A DNA stretch of 64,000 nucleotides, taken from the NCBI RefSeq assembly GCF_004912145.1, contig NZ_STGT01000001.1:434001-498000 (forward strand), read 5' to 3'. The position numbers were made by a program, and so were the translations under genes. The notes beneath the pieces are model-generated. The model searched no databases. It saw only the letters and a list, made by a program, of their open reading frames with translations, and was not told where the DNA came from. This document shows, in pieces, positions 44,208 through 53,307 of the stretch; the stretch's first letter is position 1; every line of letters starts with the position of its first letter. The DNA comes from Peteryoungia rhizophila. Its GTDB lineage: Bacteria > Pseudomonadota > Alphaproteobacteria > Rhizobiales > Rhizobiaceae.

Positions 44208-45647
44208 ATGTCCTCACTTTCGCGCCCGAAACTGCCTCTCTCCGTTGCACTGCCTTTGTTCGTGGCCGTCGCGATGTTCCTGGTGGCAGTCGGCACGACA
44301 CAAATCGGCGTCATGGCTCTGCGGTCGAGCAACGAGACGGGCCTGCGCGATCAGGCGCTGGTTTTCCTCGATGCCGTCGCTGGCAACATTGCCGCAGAGG
44401 TCAATGGGGATGATTCACGCCAATCGGTGCGCGAGACCTTGGCGGCTTCGCTGGAGTTTCGCACCGCTCTTCTCGAAGAGAGCATCGCGGTACGCTGGAC
44501 CGACCAGTCCGGCGGTTCCATCACGGTCGCGCTGGCCGAGACCGATGGCGATCTGTTGGACACCGCCTTGACCGAGGCGCAAGCAATCAGTCCCGACGAT
44601 GTCAGTGCCCGATTGGTTCCCGAACGATCGATCCTGCTGGTTGCACGCAGCTATGAGATGGACGAGGGGCGCCTTTATCTGGCCGCGACATTCGATACAC
44701 AGCCGCTCGAAGATGCGGCTGATGCCGCGTCCCATGCCGCCTTGGGAATAGACATCCTGGTGGCCATCGTCGCCGCAGCTGCTGCATATGGCGTGACGCG
44801 ACGTTCGCTCAAACCGCTCGATCGCTTCATCGATCGGCTGGCCGACCCGACGGGTTCCCCTACGAACGGGGCGGATTGGCGACGCGGCGACGAATTACGC
44901 CAGCTGGAAGCGGCCCTCGCCATGCGAGAACAATCGGAAGCGCAACGGGTCCTGATCCTCGAACAGATGGCACAGCAAGAGCGTGACGGCCTTCTGGCGC
45001 GCATGGCAGCCAGCATCGCGCATGAGGTGCGCAATCCGCTTGCCGGTCTGAAAAACGGCATATCTACGCTCAAGCATTTCGGCGACCGCGAAGATGTGCG
45101 AGCGGAAACGCTCAAATTCCTGGAAAACGGGCTCGACAGCATCGGCCGCGTGGTGGACGTCACCCTGTCAACCTATCGCCGAAGGTCCGGGTCCAAAACG
45201 ATCACGGCGCAGGATATTCGAGATCTCGAGCTTCTGATCGCTCCGGAAGCAAGCCGTGCCGGCGTCGCGCTCGACTGGAAACTCGATGAGCCGGCGCAGT
45301 TCAGGGTTGATGTCGATGCCCTGCGACAAATCCTGATCAACCTGATGCTCAATGCCGTGCGCGCTTCACCGCAAGGTGCAACCGTCACCGTCTCGCTCCT
45401 CCTCAAGGATGCACAGACGGTCGTCCTGAGCGTCACGGACGAGGGACCGGGAATGCCGCCCGAAATCGTCGCCGCCATGATTTCGGGACGTGTCAATGAC
45501 CTACCTGTAGAGCGCAGCATCGGGATCTGGGTCGTAGCCTCCCTGGTGGAGCGCATTGGAGCCGATTTGTCGATCCGAAGCGAAGGCACGGGAACAACTG
45601 TCCAACTGACCCTCGTGACGGCACAGCAGAGGCAAACGGAGGCATGA
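44208..45647 (+). CDS. Membrane sensor histidine kinase, partner of the sigma-54 activator
   Basis: A 479-residue kinase. The first membrane helix is about residues 12-33 (VALPLFVAVAMFLVAVGTTQ) and the second about 180-200 (ALGIDILVAIVAAAAAYGVT). They enclose a periplasmic sensor of about 145 residues. Then come a HAMP-like linker, HisKA with His272 in SIAHEVRNPLAGLKNGISTL, and HATPase with LINLMLNAVRAS and TDEGPGMPP. It lies 59 bp after mnhG and 4 bp before the response regulator. It probably senses ionic or envelope conditions and controls the Mrp promoter (inference). Confidence 0.9.
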   Translation: MSSLSRPKLPLSVALPLFVAVAMFLVAVGTTQIGVMALRSSNETGLRDQALVFLDAVAGNIAAEVNGDDSRQSVRETLAASLEFRTALLEESIAVRWTDQSGGSITVALAETDGDLLDTALTEAQAISPDDVSARLVPERSILLVARSYEMDEGRLYLAATFDTQPLEDAADAASHAALGIDILVAIVAAAAAYGVTRRSLKPLDRFIDRLADPTGSPTNGADWRRGDELRQLEAALAMREQSEAQRVLILEQMAQQERDGLLARMAASIAHEVRNPLAGLKNGISTLKHFGDREDVRAETLKFLENGLDSIGRVVDVTLSTYRRRSGSKTITAQDIRDLELLIAPEASRAGVALDWKLDEPAQFRVDVDALRQILINLMLNAVRASPQGATVTVSLLLKDAQTVVLSVTDEGPGMPPEIVAAMISGRVNDLPVERSIGIWVVASLVERIGADLSIRSEGTGTTVQLTLVTAQQRQTEA

Positions 45648-45651
45648 AGCC

Positions 45652-46989
45652 ATGACTGCAGGTCGTATACTGGTCGTCGAGGACGACGCAACGCTCGGCA
45701 TGTCGCTGCAACAGAGACTTGTGCTGGAGGGGTTCGCTGTCAGATGGGCTCGGTCGGCGTCAGAGGCCCATGCAGCGCTGAAAGACGCAGCACCCGATAT
45801 CATCCTCTCCGATATCCGCCTTCCGGATGGCGACGGCGAAACCATCATGCGCCAGCACTTCGCCCGCTTTGGCCTGGTCCCCGTCATCTTCATGACGGCC
45901 TATGGAGACATTGATCAGGCCGTTCGACTGGTGCGTGACGGCGCGGTGGATTACGTCAGCAAGCCCTTCGATCTCGATGGGCTCGTCGAGACCTTGCATG
46001 GCATCAGCCGCCGCAAAAGCAGCGGATCGGAGATTGGGACTGCATTTTCCGGCAGCAGCGCCATGCGCAAGATCGGCGCGACATTGCTGCGCGCGGCGGA
46101 AATCGACTTGCCGGTCCTTCTCCTCGGCGAGACGGGAACAGGAAAAGAGGTCGCGGCACGCTATGTCCATGAGGCCGGCTCGCGCAGAAACCTGCCGTTC
46201 GTGCCGGTGAACTGTGGCGCCTTGCCGGCAGATCTGGCGGACTCGCTCCTTTTCGGACATGAGCGGGGTTCCTTCACCGGCGCCTCAGGCCTGCATCGAG
46301 GCTTCTTCGAGGAGGCTGAAGGGGGCACGCTGTTTCTGGACGAGATCGGTGATCTGTCACCAATCCTCCAAGTGAAGTTGCTCCGCGTTCTCGAAACGCG
46401 GGAGTTTCGCCGGTTGGGCGGAAGCGAGACGCGCAGCTTTGGAGCACGGATCGTCTGCGCCACCAACAAGGATCTGAAGGCCATGGTGACCGACGGCCTG
46501 TTCCGAGAGGATCTCTGGTTTCGCATCAATGTCATTGCCTGCAAGCTTCCCCCGCTCCGAGACAGAGGGGAAGAGTTGGCGTCCCTGCTCGATGACATCG
46601 CGTCCGCCGCCGCAGCACGGCTGGGATATAGCGGGGTCATCGTCGACGAGACGGCCTATGACGCTGCCAAGCGGCATAGCTGGCCCGGAAACATCCGGGA
46701 ACTGATCAACCGGGTCGACCGCGCCATCGCGATGGGTGACGGCCGTGCTCTGCCTGAGGCGGCGCTCTTTCCCGAGGGGCCGGTCCAGACGGATACCGGC
46801 ATTGATGGCTCGCTGGACGTGAATGCCACGCTGTCGGAGGTCCGCGATGCCGCCGAACGTGCCCATATCAAAGCCGCTTTGGCGCGCGCCGACGGCTCAC
46901 CAAAGGACGCCGCCGAAAGTCTGGGCGTCTCGCGCACGACACTGTGGGAAAAAATGCGGCGACTGAACATCGGACCCAACAACAGCTAG
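45652..46989 (+). CDS. Sigma-54-dependent response regulator, NtrC family
   Basis: A 445-residue activator. The receiver has Asp54 (IILSDIRLPDGDGE) and the Lys in DYVSKPFDLDG. The AAA+ domain has Walker A GETGTGKE near residue 160, Walker B TLFLDEIGDLS and the arginine-finger region. The sigma-54 contact loop near residue 206 reads GSFTGA rather than GAFTGA. The C-terminal Fis-type helix-turn-helix is PKDAAESLGVSRTTLWEKMR. It is co-encoded with the kinase and located downstream of an operon that has an RpoN promoter with enhancer-like sites, so it is the probable activator. Confidence 0.92.
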   Translation: MTAGRILVVEDDATLGMSLQQRLVLEGFAVRWARSASEAHAALKDAAPDIILSDIRLPDGDGETIMRQHFARFGLVPVIFMTAYGDIDQAVRLVRDGAVDYVSKPFDLDGLVETLHGISRRKSSGSEIGTAFSGSSAMRKIGATLLRAAEIDLPVLLLGETGTGKEVAARYVHEAGSRRNLPFVPVNCGALPADLADSLLFGHERGSFTGASGLHRGFFEEAEGGTLFLDEIGDLSPILQVKLLRVLETREFRRLGGSETRSFGARIVCATNKDLKAMVTDGLFREDLWFRINVIACKLPPLRDRGEELASLLDDIASAAAARLGYSGVIVDETAYDAAKRHSWPGNIRELINRVDRAIAMGDGRALPEAALFPEGPVQTDTGIDGSLDVNATLSEVRDAAERAHIKAALARADGSPKDAAESLGVSRTTLWEKMRRLNIGPNNS

Positions 46990-47000
46990 GGCCTTGGACT

Positions 47001-47414
47001 TCAACCTTTGCCGTCCTGCACCGGGATGATCTGCACGCTGCCGTGGCGGACTGCCCTCTCGGCCGTGATGTGGTCGGCGAAATGCTGCACGTCGTTCATG
47101 GATCCTTTGAGGATGCCGACTTCCAGACAGTTCTCGGCGTCGAGATGCACATGGAGGCTGGCGATCGTCAGGTCATGGTGGTGATGGAAGGTGTTCGTCA
47201 GCCGCCTCGCCAGGTCCCGGGCGGCATGGTCGTAGACGTAGCTCAGGACGCCGATGCAAGGCTCGTCGCCCTTGGAATTCCGGGTTGCTTCCTTCAGGCC
47301 GGTGCGCACCAGATCACGGATCGCCTCCGATCGGTTCTGATCCCCGCGGGCCGCAATCAGCACATCGAGTTCCTGCATCAGGTCGTCGTCGAGGGTGATC
47401 GTCACACGTTGCAT
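47001..47414 (-). CDS. nikR: Nickel-responsive regulator NikR
   Basis: A 137-residue ribbon-helix-helix repressor. The N-terminal DNA-binding segment is MQRVTITLDDDLMQELDVLI. The C-terminal ACT-like domain carries the nickel ligands in HHHHDLTIASLHVHLDAENC (three His and one Cys in the E. coli spacing). GGAGTTCAAG sits before the ATG at 47414; an ATG at 47426 is possible but lies nearly on the operator. It is divergent from nikABCDE across an exact operator, so it represses both directions when nickel is plentiful. Confidence 0.95.
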   Translation of the reverse strand: MQRVTITLDDDLMQELDVLIAARGDQNRSEAIRDLVRTGLKEATRNSKGDEPCIGVLSYVYDHAARDLARRLTNTFHHHHDLTIASLHVHLDAENCLEVGILKGSMNDVQHFADHITAERAVRHGSVQIIPVQDGKG

Positions 47415-47428
47415 CTTGAACTCCATTC

Positions 47429-47456
47429 GTATGATGTTCTGATATAGACATCATAC
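47429..47456. promoter_or_regulatory. NikR operator
   Basis: GTATGA, 16 bases, TCATAC: this is exactly the E. coli NikR consensus with the exact spacer length. It lies 15 bp upstream of the nikR start and about 75 bp before nikA, so one site can serve autoregulation and nik repression. Confidence 0.92.
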
Positions 47457-47529
47457 CTTCTCAGGATTATGGTCCCCGGCGTTTCGAGAGTGCGATGAGC
47501 ACACTCGGATTGGATATAGGGGAAGTTTC

Positions 47530-49107
47530 GTGAGCATGGCAATTCATCGGATCACCGTTTCGGCCTTGCTCGCCACCGCGTTCCTGTCCGGCACTGCCCT
47601 CGCCGCTCCAAAGTCGCAACTGGTGCTGGCGATCGGTGGTGAACCGGAGGGTGGCTATGACCCGCTGACGGGATGGGGGCGGTATGGTCATCCTCTCTTC
47701 CAGTCGACGCTTCTCGCGCGCGATGCCGAGCTGAAGACCAAGCCGGACCTCGCGACGGAGTGGACACTCTCCGATGATCGGCTGACATGGACGATCAAGC
47801 TCCGGCCGGACACGCAGTTTTCCGATGGATCGCCGCTTACGGCAGAGGACGTCGCCTTTACCTTCAACGAGGCTGCCAAGATCGGCAGTGCCATCGACCT
47901 GACGGCGCTGGAAGCAGCCCGCGTGATCGACGACCAGACCCTGGAGATCAAACTCAACAAGCCCTGGATCACCTTTACCGAGAACTTCTATGCACTCGGC
48001 ATCGTGCCCTCGGACAGCTATGGCGAAGGCTATGCGCGCAATCCTGTCGGATCGGGCCCTTACAAGTTCGTCTCATGGACAGAAGGCCAGCAGCTGATCG
48101 TCGAGAAAAACCCGAACTATTACGGCGAGACCGGTCCGTTCGAGCGGATCACCTTCCTCTTCACCTCGGAAGACACGAGCCTGGCGGCCGCGCAGGCCGG
48201 ACAGGTGGACATGGTCTCCGTGCCGGCGACTGCTGCCGATGCGGCGCCACAGGGCTTCAAGCAGGTTGTTGCCCAGTCCGTCGATAACAGAGGCATCGTT
48301 TTCCCCATGGCGAGGGACGAAGGCCAGGTTGTCGGCGAAGGCACGAAGGTTGGCAACAATGTCACTGCCGACCCTGCCATCCGACGTGCCGTCAATCTCG
48401 GGATCGATCGAAATCAGTTGATCGAGGTGGCCTTGCTGGGCCATGGAAGTCCCGCCGCAGGGCCGGCCGATGGTCTGCCCTGGTCCAATCCGGACGCCGC
48501 CCTCGCCTTCGATCCGGAGCAGGCCAAGTCCGTACTGGACGAAGCGGGGTGGGTCGTGGGCAGTGATGGTATTCGTGTCAAAGATGGCCTGCGGGCAGCC
48601 TTCCCCGTCAATTACCCGGCCTCCGACTCGACGCGCCGGGCCTTGGCCGAAACCGTCTCGGCACAGGTAAAGGCGCTCGGCATCGAAGCGACGGCGACCG
48701 GCAAGAGCTGGGACGAGATCGGCCGCATCATGCATTCCGAGCCGGTGCTGTTCGGCTGGGGCAGCCATTCGCCGCTCGAGGTCTACAATCTCTACCAGTC
48801 GAGCCTCAGTGGCGTGGAGTTCTACAATGCAGGCTTCTACTCCAACCCTGTCGTCGACCAGCATCTCTCTGCGGCGCAGAGTGCAGAAAGCCTCGAGGCG
48901 TCCTTTCCCGACTGGCGACAAGCCGAGTGGGACGGGACGACAGGCTTCGGCGCCAAGGGCGATGCCGCATGGGCCTGGCTCGTCAATTTGGACCACGTCT
49001 ATTACGTCAACGAATGCCTCGAGATCGGCACGCCCCAGATCGAGCCGCATGGCCATGGATGGCCGATCACCGCGATGATGCAGAACTGGAAATGGACGTG
49101 TGAGTAA
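47530..49107 (+). CDS. nikA: Nickel ABC transporter substrate-binding protein NikA
   Basis: A 525-residue periplasmic binding protein of the oligopeptide/nickel family. The signal peptide (MSMAIHRITVSALLATAFLS) ends after ALA. The mature part has GGEPEGGYDPLTGWGRYGHP, FSDGSPLTAEDVAFTFNEA, and RNPVGSGPYKFVSW. It binds a nickel chelate and passes it to NikBC. GTG start chosen with GGGGAAG upstream; an ATG two codons later is possible. The position directly after the NikR box secures the nickel assignment. Confidence 0.92.
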   Translation: MSMAIHRITVSALLATAFLSGTALAAPKSQLVLAIGGEPEGGYDPLTGWGRYGHPLFQSTLLARDAELKTKPDLATEWTLSDDRLTWTIKLRPDTQFSDGSPLTAEDVAFTFNEAAKIGSAIDLTALEAARVIDDQTLEIKLNKPWITFTENFYALGIVPSDSYGEGYARNPVGSGPYKFVSWTEGQQLIVEKNPNYYGETGPFERITFLFTSEDTSLAAAQAGQVDMVSVPATAADAAPQGFKQVVAQSVDNRGIVFPMARDEGQVVGEGTKVGNNVTADPAIRRAVNLGIDRNQLIEVALLGHGSPAAGPADGLPWSNPDAALAFDPEQAKSVLDEAGWVVGSDGIRVKDGLRAAFPVNYPASDSTRRALAETVSAQVKALGIEATATGKSWDEIGRIMHSEPVLFGWGSHSPLEVYNLYQSSLSGVEFYNAGFYSNPVVDQHLSAAQSAESLEASFPDWRQAEWDGTTGFGAKGDAAWAWLVNLDHVYYVNECLEIGTPQIEPHGHGWPITAMMQNWKWTCE

Positions 49108-50104
49108 GACGGGACAATTCGGCTGGTTCGGGTTGATCGCGGCAAAGGCGATCCGCCTCGTGCTTGTGCTCTTGACGGTCGCCATCGCTGCTTTCGCGCT
49201 GGCGAAGCATTCCCCTGTCGATCCGATCAATGCCTATCTCGGGGCCGACATCGCGCGTGTCGGGCCTGAGCAACGGGCGCTGATTGCCGAGAAATGGGGC
49301 CTCGACCAGCCGGCAATTACACAGTTCTGGCGCTGGGCGGAGAACCTCGCTCGAGGTGACCTCGGTTATTCCATGACCTATAACGCGCCGGTCGCCGATG
49401 TCCTTTTCACGCGCTTCCAGGCCTCTCTTCCCCTGATGGGGCTGGCCTGGCTTCTCTCGGGTGTGCTCGGCTTCGCTCTCGGGGTGTTTGCCGGTGCCTT
49501 TGCCGGCTCCTGGGCGGACAGGATCATCCGCGTCTACTCCTATGTGCTCGCCTCGACGCCGACCTTCTGGCTGGCCATCATGCTTCTGGTCGTCTTCGCC
49601 GTCGGGCTCAACTGGGCGCCGATCTGCTGCGCCACGCCGATCGGCGTGGTGCCTGAAGACGTGACGGTTCTCGACCGCATTCGACACCTCGCTCTGCCGC
49701 TGGTCGCGCTGACCGTACTCGGTGTCGCCCAGATCGCCTTGCATACGCGTGCCAAGATGGTCGAGATCATGCAGTCGGACTATGCGCTCTATGCCAAAGC
49801 GCAAGGCGCGTCCCGCATGGACATCGCCTTGCGTCATGGCGCGCGCAATGCCGCTCTTCCGGCAGTCACGGTTCTCTTTGCCTCGCTCGGAGAGCTTTTC
49901 GGCGGCTCGGTTCTCGCCGAGCAGGTCTTCGCCTATCCGGGCCTTGGCAAGGCGACCGTCGAGGCCGGGATCCGCGGTGATGTGCCCTTATTGCTCGCCA
50001 TCACGCTGGCGCTGACCTTTGTCGTCTTCCTCGGCAATTCGATCGCCGATCTGCTTTACCGGATCGTCGATCCCCGCATGTCGCGCGGAGCAAAGCCGGC
50101 ATGA
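49100..50104 (+). CDS. nikB: Nickel ABC transporter permease NikB
   Basis: A 334-residue inner-membrane permease of the DppB/OppB type with six membrane segments. It shows RLVLVLLTVAIAAFALAKHS near the N-terminus and the EAA-type loop with DYALYAKAQGASRMDIALRH. It uses a GTG start and overlaps the nikA end by 8 bp. It pairs with NikC. Confidence 0.92.
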   Translation: MSKTGQFGWFGLIAAKAIRLVLVLLTVAIAAFALAKHSPVDPINAYLGADIARVGPEQRALIAEKWGLDQPAITQFWRWAENLARGDLGYSMTYNAPVADVLFTRFQASLPLMGLAWLLSGVLGFALGVFAGAFAGSWADRIIRVYSYVLASTPTFWLAIMLLVVFAVGLNWAPICCATPIGVVPEDVTVLDRIRHLALPLVALTVLGVAQIALHTRAKMVEIMQSDYALYAKAQGASRMDIALRHGARNAALPAVTVLFASLGELFGGSVLAEQVFAYPGLGKATVEAGIRGDVPLLLAITLALTFVVFLGNSIADLLYRIVDPRMSRGAKPA

Positions 50105-50964
50105 GTGCAATTGTCGATCTTCCGCCCTCGTCCCCCGAGCGCGCACGTGATGGAAACAGGATGAGAACCCTGTTACTGTCTTTCGTCGCAGCGCTGGCCC
50201 TGATCGCCGTATTGGTCTCGACCCATCTTTACGGGCGCTACGGCATCGACGCCGATTTCTCCACCCGCCTGCTTGGTCCATCCTGGAGCCATCTCGCAGG
50301 CACCGACCAGCTCGGGCGGGACATGTTTGCCCGTACGCTGCATGGACTGGCGCTGAGCTTCTGGGTGGGGCTGATCGCGGCCTCCCTTTCGGTCGTGATC
50401 GCCATGCTGCTGGCACTTGTCGCCACCACAGGCGGACGCCTTGCCGACGAAGCCGTGTCTTTCCTCATCGACGCCGCCATGGGCCTTCCGCATTTCGTGC
50501 TGCTGATCCTGATTTCCTTCAGCCTCGGGGGTGGCACCACGGCCGTGATCATTGCGGTGGGCGTTACCCATTGGCCAAGGCTCACCCGCATCCTGAGGGC
50601 CGAACTCCTGCAACTGCGTCATGCCGAGTTCGTCCGGGCGTCGAGGCACTTCCGCAAATCCTGGTTCTACATCGGCCGGCATCATTTCCTGCCCCATCTG
50701 GTGCCGCAGCTCTTGGTCGGTCTGATCCTGCTGTTCCCGCATGCGATCCTGCATGAGGCGGGCCTCACCTTCATCGGCTTCGGACTCGAGCCATCGAAAC
50801 CCGCGATCGGCGTGCTGCTGTCGGATTCCATGCGTTATCTCACGGCCGGCAAATGGTGGCTTGGAATGTTTCCGGGGCTGGCACTGCTGATGGTCGTGCT
50901 CTGCTTCGACGCGATCGGCAACGAGCTGAGGCTGCTGACCGATCCAAGGCAGGAGCAGACGTGA
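50101..50964 (+). CDS. nikC: Nickel ABC transporter permease NikC
   Basis: A 287-residue DppC-type permease. The segment AGTDQLGRDMFARTLHGLAL is the family N-terminal signature. The EAA loop is LLQLRHAEFVRASRHFRKSW, and GLTFIGFGLEPSKPAIGVLL comes near the C-terminus. It overlaps both nikB and nikD by a few bases. Confidence 0.92.
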   Translation: MSAIVDLPPSSPERARDGNRMRTLLLSFVAALALIAVLVSTHLYGRYGIDADFSTRLLGPSWSHLAGTDQLGRDMFARTLHGLALSFWVGLIAASLSVVIAMLLALVATTGGRLADEAVSFLIDAAMGLPHFVLLILISFSLGGGTTAVIIAVGVTHWPRLTRILRAELLQLRHAEFVRASRHFRKSWFYIGRHHFLPHLVPQLLVGLILLFPHAILHEAGLTFIGFGLEPSKPAIGVLLSDSMRYLTAGKWWLGMFPGLALLMVVLCFDAIGNELRLLTDPRQEQT

Positions 50965-51779
50965 TGCTCGATGTCGAAAACCTCTCCATTTCCTTCCTGC
51001 GTTATGACGGGTTGGTTCATCGTCGCGAGGTGCAGGCACTCGCAGGCATAGACCTCTCGGTCGCCCGCGGCGAGGTCATGGCACTGGTCGGAGCTTCAGG
51101 CGCAGGCAAGAGCCTGCTTGCCCATGCCCTCTTCGGCATCCTGCCTGTCAATGCGGTGGTGCGCGGGAGCATGCGACTGGACGGCACAGCGTTGGATGAC
51201 GCGCATTGTGGAAGCGTCAATGGCCGACGAATGGCTCTCGTTCCCCAGTCGCTCAGCCATCTCGATCCGCTCGCTCGCTGCGGGCGCCAGTTGCAGTGGG
51301 CGGCAAAGCGCGGTGGCATACCCCGAACCAAGGAACGACTCGCTGAAGCTCTTGATAGCTTCGGCCTCGGCCCCGAGGTGTTGACGCTCTATCCGCATCA
51401 GGTCTCGGGCGGCATGGCACGCCGCCTCATGTTGGCTATGGCTACGATCGCCAATCCTGACCTTATCGTGGCAGATGAGCCGACGAGCGGATTGGATCCC
51501 GATGCTGCAGGCGGCGTGCTCGGCCATCTTCGCCGCCTCGTCGATGCCGGAAAGGCCGTTCTCCTTATCACCCATGACCTCGTGAGCGCGGTATCCCACT
51601 CCGACCGGGTCGCCATTCTGGAGAATGGGCGGATGGTGAGCATCGAACCGGCCGACGCATTTTCCGGTGACGGCGCGAAACTGACTGACCCTTATGCAAG
51701 GGCGCTATGGCTTGCCATGCCCGGAAACCGGTTCACGGTCACACCGGATGGTCGCGGAGACATCGAATGCTCGAGCTGA
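50964..51779 (+). CDS. nikD: Nickel ABC transporter ATP-binding protein NikD
   Basis: A 271-residue ATPase with Walker A GASGAGKS near residue 42, Q-loop ALVPQSLSHLDP, signature VSGGMARR and Walker B LIVADEPTSGLD with switch His in LITHDLVSAV. The start may be the ATG at 50964 or the overlapping GTG at 50961. It forms the ATPase heterodimer with NikE. Confidence 0.9.
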   Translation: MLDVENLSISFLRYDGLVHRREVQALAGIDLSVARGEVMALVGASGAGKSLLAHALFGILPVNAVVRGSMRLDGTALDDAHCGSVNGRRMALVPQSLSHLDPLARCGRQLQWAAKRGGIPRTKERLAEALDSFGLGPEVLTLYPHQVSGGMARRLMLAMATIANPDLIVADEPTSGLDPDAAGGVLGHLRRLVDAGKAVLLITHDLVSAVSHSDRVAILENGRMVSIEPADAFSGDGAKLTDPYARALWLAMPGNRFTVTPDGRGDIECSS

Positions 51780-52381
51780 CAGGGGTCGACTTCGGCTTTG
51801 CCAAAGGCAATCTCCTCTTCCAGGGCGTATCTCTGACAATAAGGGAGGGCGAGATTGTCGGCCTCTCAGGCAAATCGGGCACGGGCAAATCGACGCTCGG
51901 CCGGATCGCCGCCGGTCATCTGAACCCGGTCGCGGGGCAGGTCCTGCTGGATGGCAAAGCGCTTACACCGGGATACGGCGCCGTCCAGTATGTCCACCAA
52001 TCCTCCATTTTTGCCGTGAACCCACGATGGCGCCTGGGCCAGATCATCTCGGAAGCCTGGCAGCCTGACGATGTGACACTCGACGCGATCGGTGTGTCGC
52101 GAACCTGGTTCGATCGCTACCCGCATGAGATATCCGGCGGAGAGTTGCAGAGGGTCGTGCTTGCCAGGGCGCTCAGTCCCCAGACGCGCTTTCTGGTCGC
52201 CGACGAATTGTCCGCCATGCTTGACCCGATCACCCAGGTCGAGATCTGGTCCTTTTTGATGAAGCGTCGTAGGCTGGGTCTCGGCATCCTCGCCATCAGC
52301 CATGATGCAGCTCTGCTGAAGCGCGTGACTTCGCGCCAGATCGAATTGTCGATGCGACGGGTACAAGCGGTGGATGGCTGA
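51767..52381 (+). CDS. nikE: Nickel ABC transporter ATP-binding protein NikE (short)
   Basis: A 204-residue ATPase. It has Walker A GKSGTGKST, signature ISGGELQR and Walker B RFLVADELSAMLD, in which the usual Glu-Pro pair is replaced by Glu-Leu (DEL instead of DEP). The switch His is in AISHDAALL. NikE and DppF proteins are usually 250-330 residues, so the C-terminal region is reduced. It overlaps nikD by 13 bp and faces the rcnA-like gene. Confidence 0.88.
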   Translation: MLELTGVDFGFAKGNLLFQGVSLTIREGEIVGLSGKSGTGKSTLGRIAAGHLNPVAGQVLLDGKALTPGYGAVQYVHQSSIFAVNPRWRLGQIISEAWQPDDVTLDAIGVSRTWFDRYPHEISGGELQRVVLARALSPQTRFLVADELSAMLDPITQVEIWSFLMKRRRLGLGILAISHDAALLKRVTSRQIELSMRRVQAVDG

Positions 52382-52393
52382 GCGCCGTGCCGC

Positions 52394-53290
52394 TCAAATT
52401 TGGTCGGTCAGATGCACCTGGTAATGCGCGACCCCGCCTATCAACATGATCAGGCCGATCAGCGCGATCAGATAGGCTGACACATAGGGGGCGTAACCTA
52501 GGAACCGATCGAATAAGCGGGTCCGACTGGTGATCGCACTCAGGCCCAGCGCGGCGACCGTGCCGAAGGTCATCAGTACGATGGCGAGACCTAACGAAAA
52601 AGCGCTGACGAGCACGATGCCGAGCGACGTCTTGCCGAGATGCAGGCAGAGAAGAAAGACCGTGATCGCCGCAGGACACGGGACAAGCCCACCGGAAAGA
52701 CCGAACAAGACAGTCTGCCAGGTCGAGGCCGGCCCCATCTTCAAGCGCCGTTCCAGATCGCGGGCATGCGCCCGGGCATGTGCATCACCTGCGGGATGCA
52801 CATGATGGGCATGGTGGTGGTCCGCCTCGGGGTGGTGATGATGATGGTGGCCACCATGGTCATGATGATGATCGTGATCATGCGCGTGGTCATGGTGTCG
52901 ATGAGCGTGGTCAGGAGCGACGTGCTCCCCGACAGTCTTGCCGCGTGTATCTGATCGCCGGGCCTGCCAGAACATCCAGAGGGCCAGAAACAGAACGAGG
53001 ATCCCTGAGCCCATCATGAAGAATGGCTCGAGCTGATCACCGATCAGTTCATTCCCGTAGGTCAAGGCGAGAAAAGCCAGAAGCCACACGATGAGGGAAT
53101 GCGAAATGGCAGCGGAGAGGCCGAGCAGCAGAGCCTGGCCCACGGTCCCTCGCGTCGCGATGATATAGGCCGCAATCATGGTCTTCGAATGCCCCGGCTC
53201 AAAACCGTGCAAGCCGCCGAGGAGAAGCGCCATGAAGAACAGGGCCAACGGATTGGCCGCACCCGAAGCGATCGCGTCAGATAAGTTCAT
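52394..53290 (-). CDS. rcnA: RcnA-type nickel/cobalt efflux permease with His-rich loop
   Basis: A 298-residue inner-membrane exporter of the NiCoT/RcnA superfamily with six membrane segments. The diagnostic helix motif is LGGLHGFEPGHSKTMIAAYI. A cytoplasmic loop between residues 123 and 175 holds 26 histidines. ATG at 53290 follows GGGAGCAATCC; the frame to 53350 runs into the small peptide ORF. It is convergent with nikE and lies 17 bp after the second small peptide ORF, so it may share a transcript with the TonB-receptor cluster. Confidence 0.92.
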   Translation of the reverse strand: MNLSDAIASGAANPLALFFMALLLGGLHGFEPGHSKTMIAAYIIATRGTVGQALLLGLSAAISHSLIVWLLAFLALTYGNELIGDQLEPFFMMGSGILVLFLALWMFWQARRSDTRGKTVGEHVAPDHAHRHHDHAHDHDHHHDHGGHHHHHHPEADHHHAHHVHPAGDAHARAHARDLERRLKMGPASTWQTVLFGLSGGLVPCPAAITVFLLCLHLGKTSLGIVLVSAFSLGLAIVLMTFGTVAALGLSAITSRTRLFDRFLGYAPYVSAYLIALIGLIMLIGGVAHYQVHLTDQI

Positions 53291-53307
53291 GGATTGCTCC
53301 CTGCGCC

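Noticed and set aside
52379..52396. TGAGCG/CGCTCA hairpin between nikE and rcnA
   Set aside because: Only 6 bp with a weak downstream T run and lying on both stop codons; a possible bidirectional terminator but not strong enough to call.
52780..52935. Repetitive CAT/CAC-ATG-type nucleotide tract resembling a repeat array
   Set aside because: It is the codon run for the His-rich loop of the RcnA-type protein, not a CRISPR or regulatory repeat.
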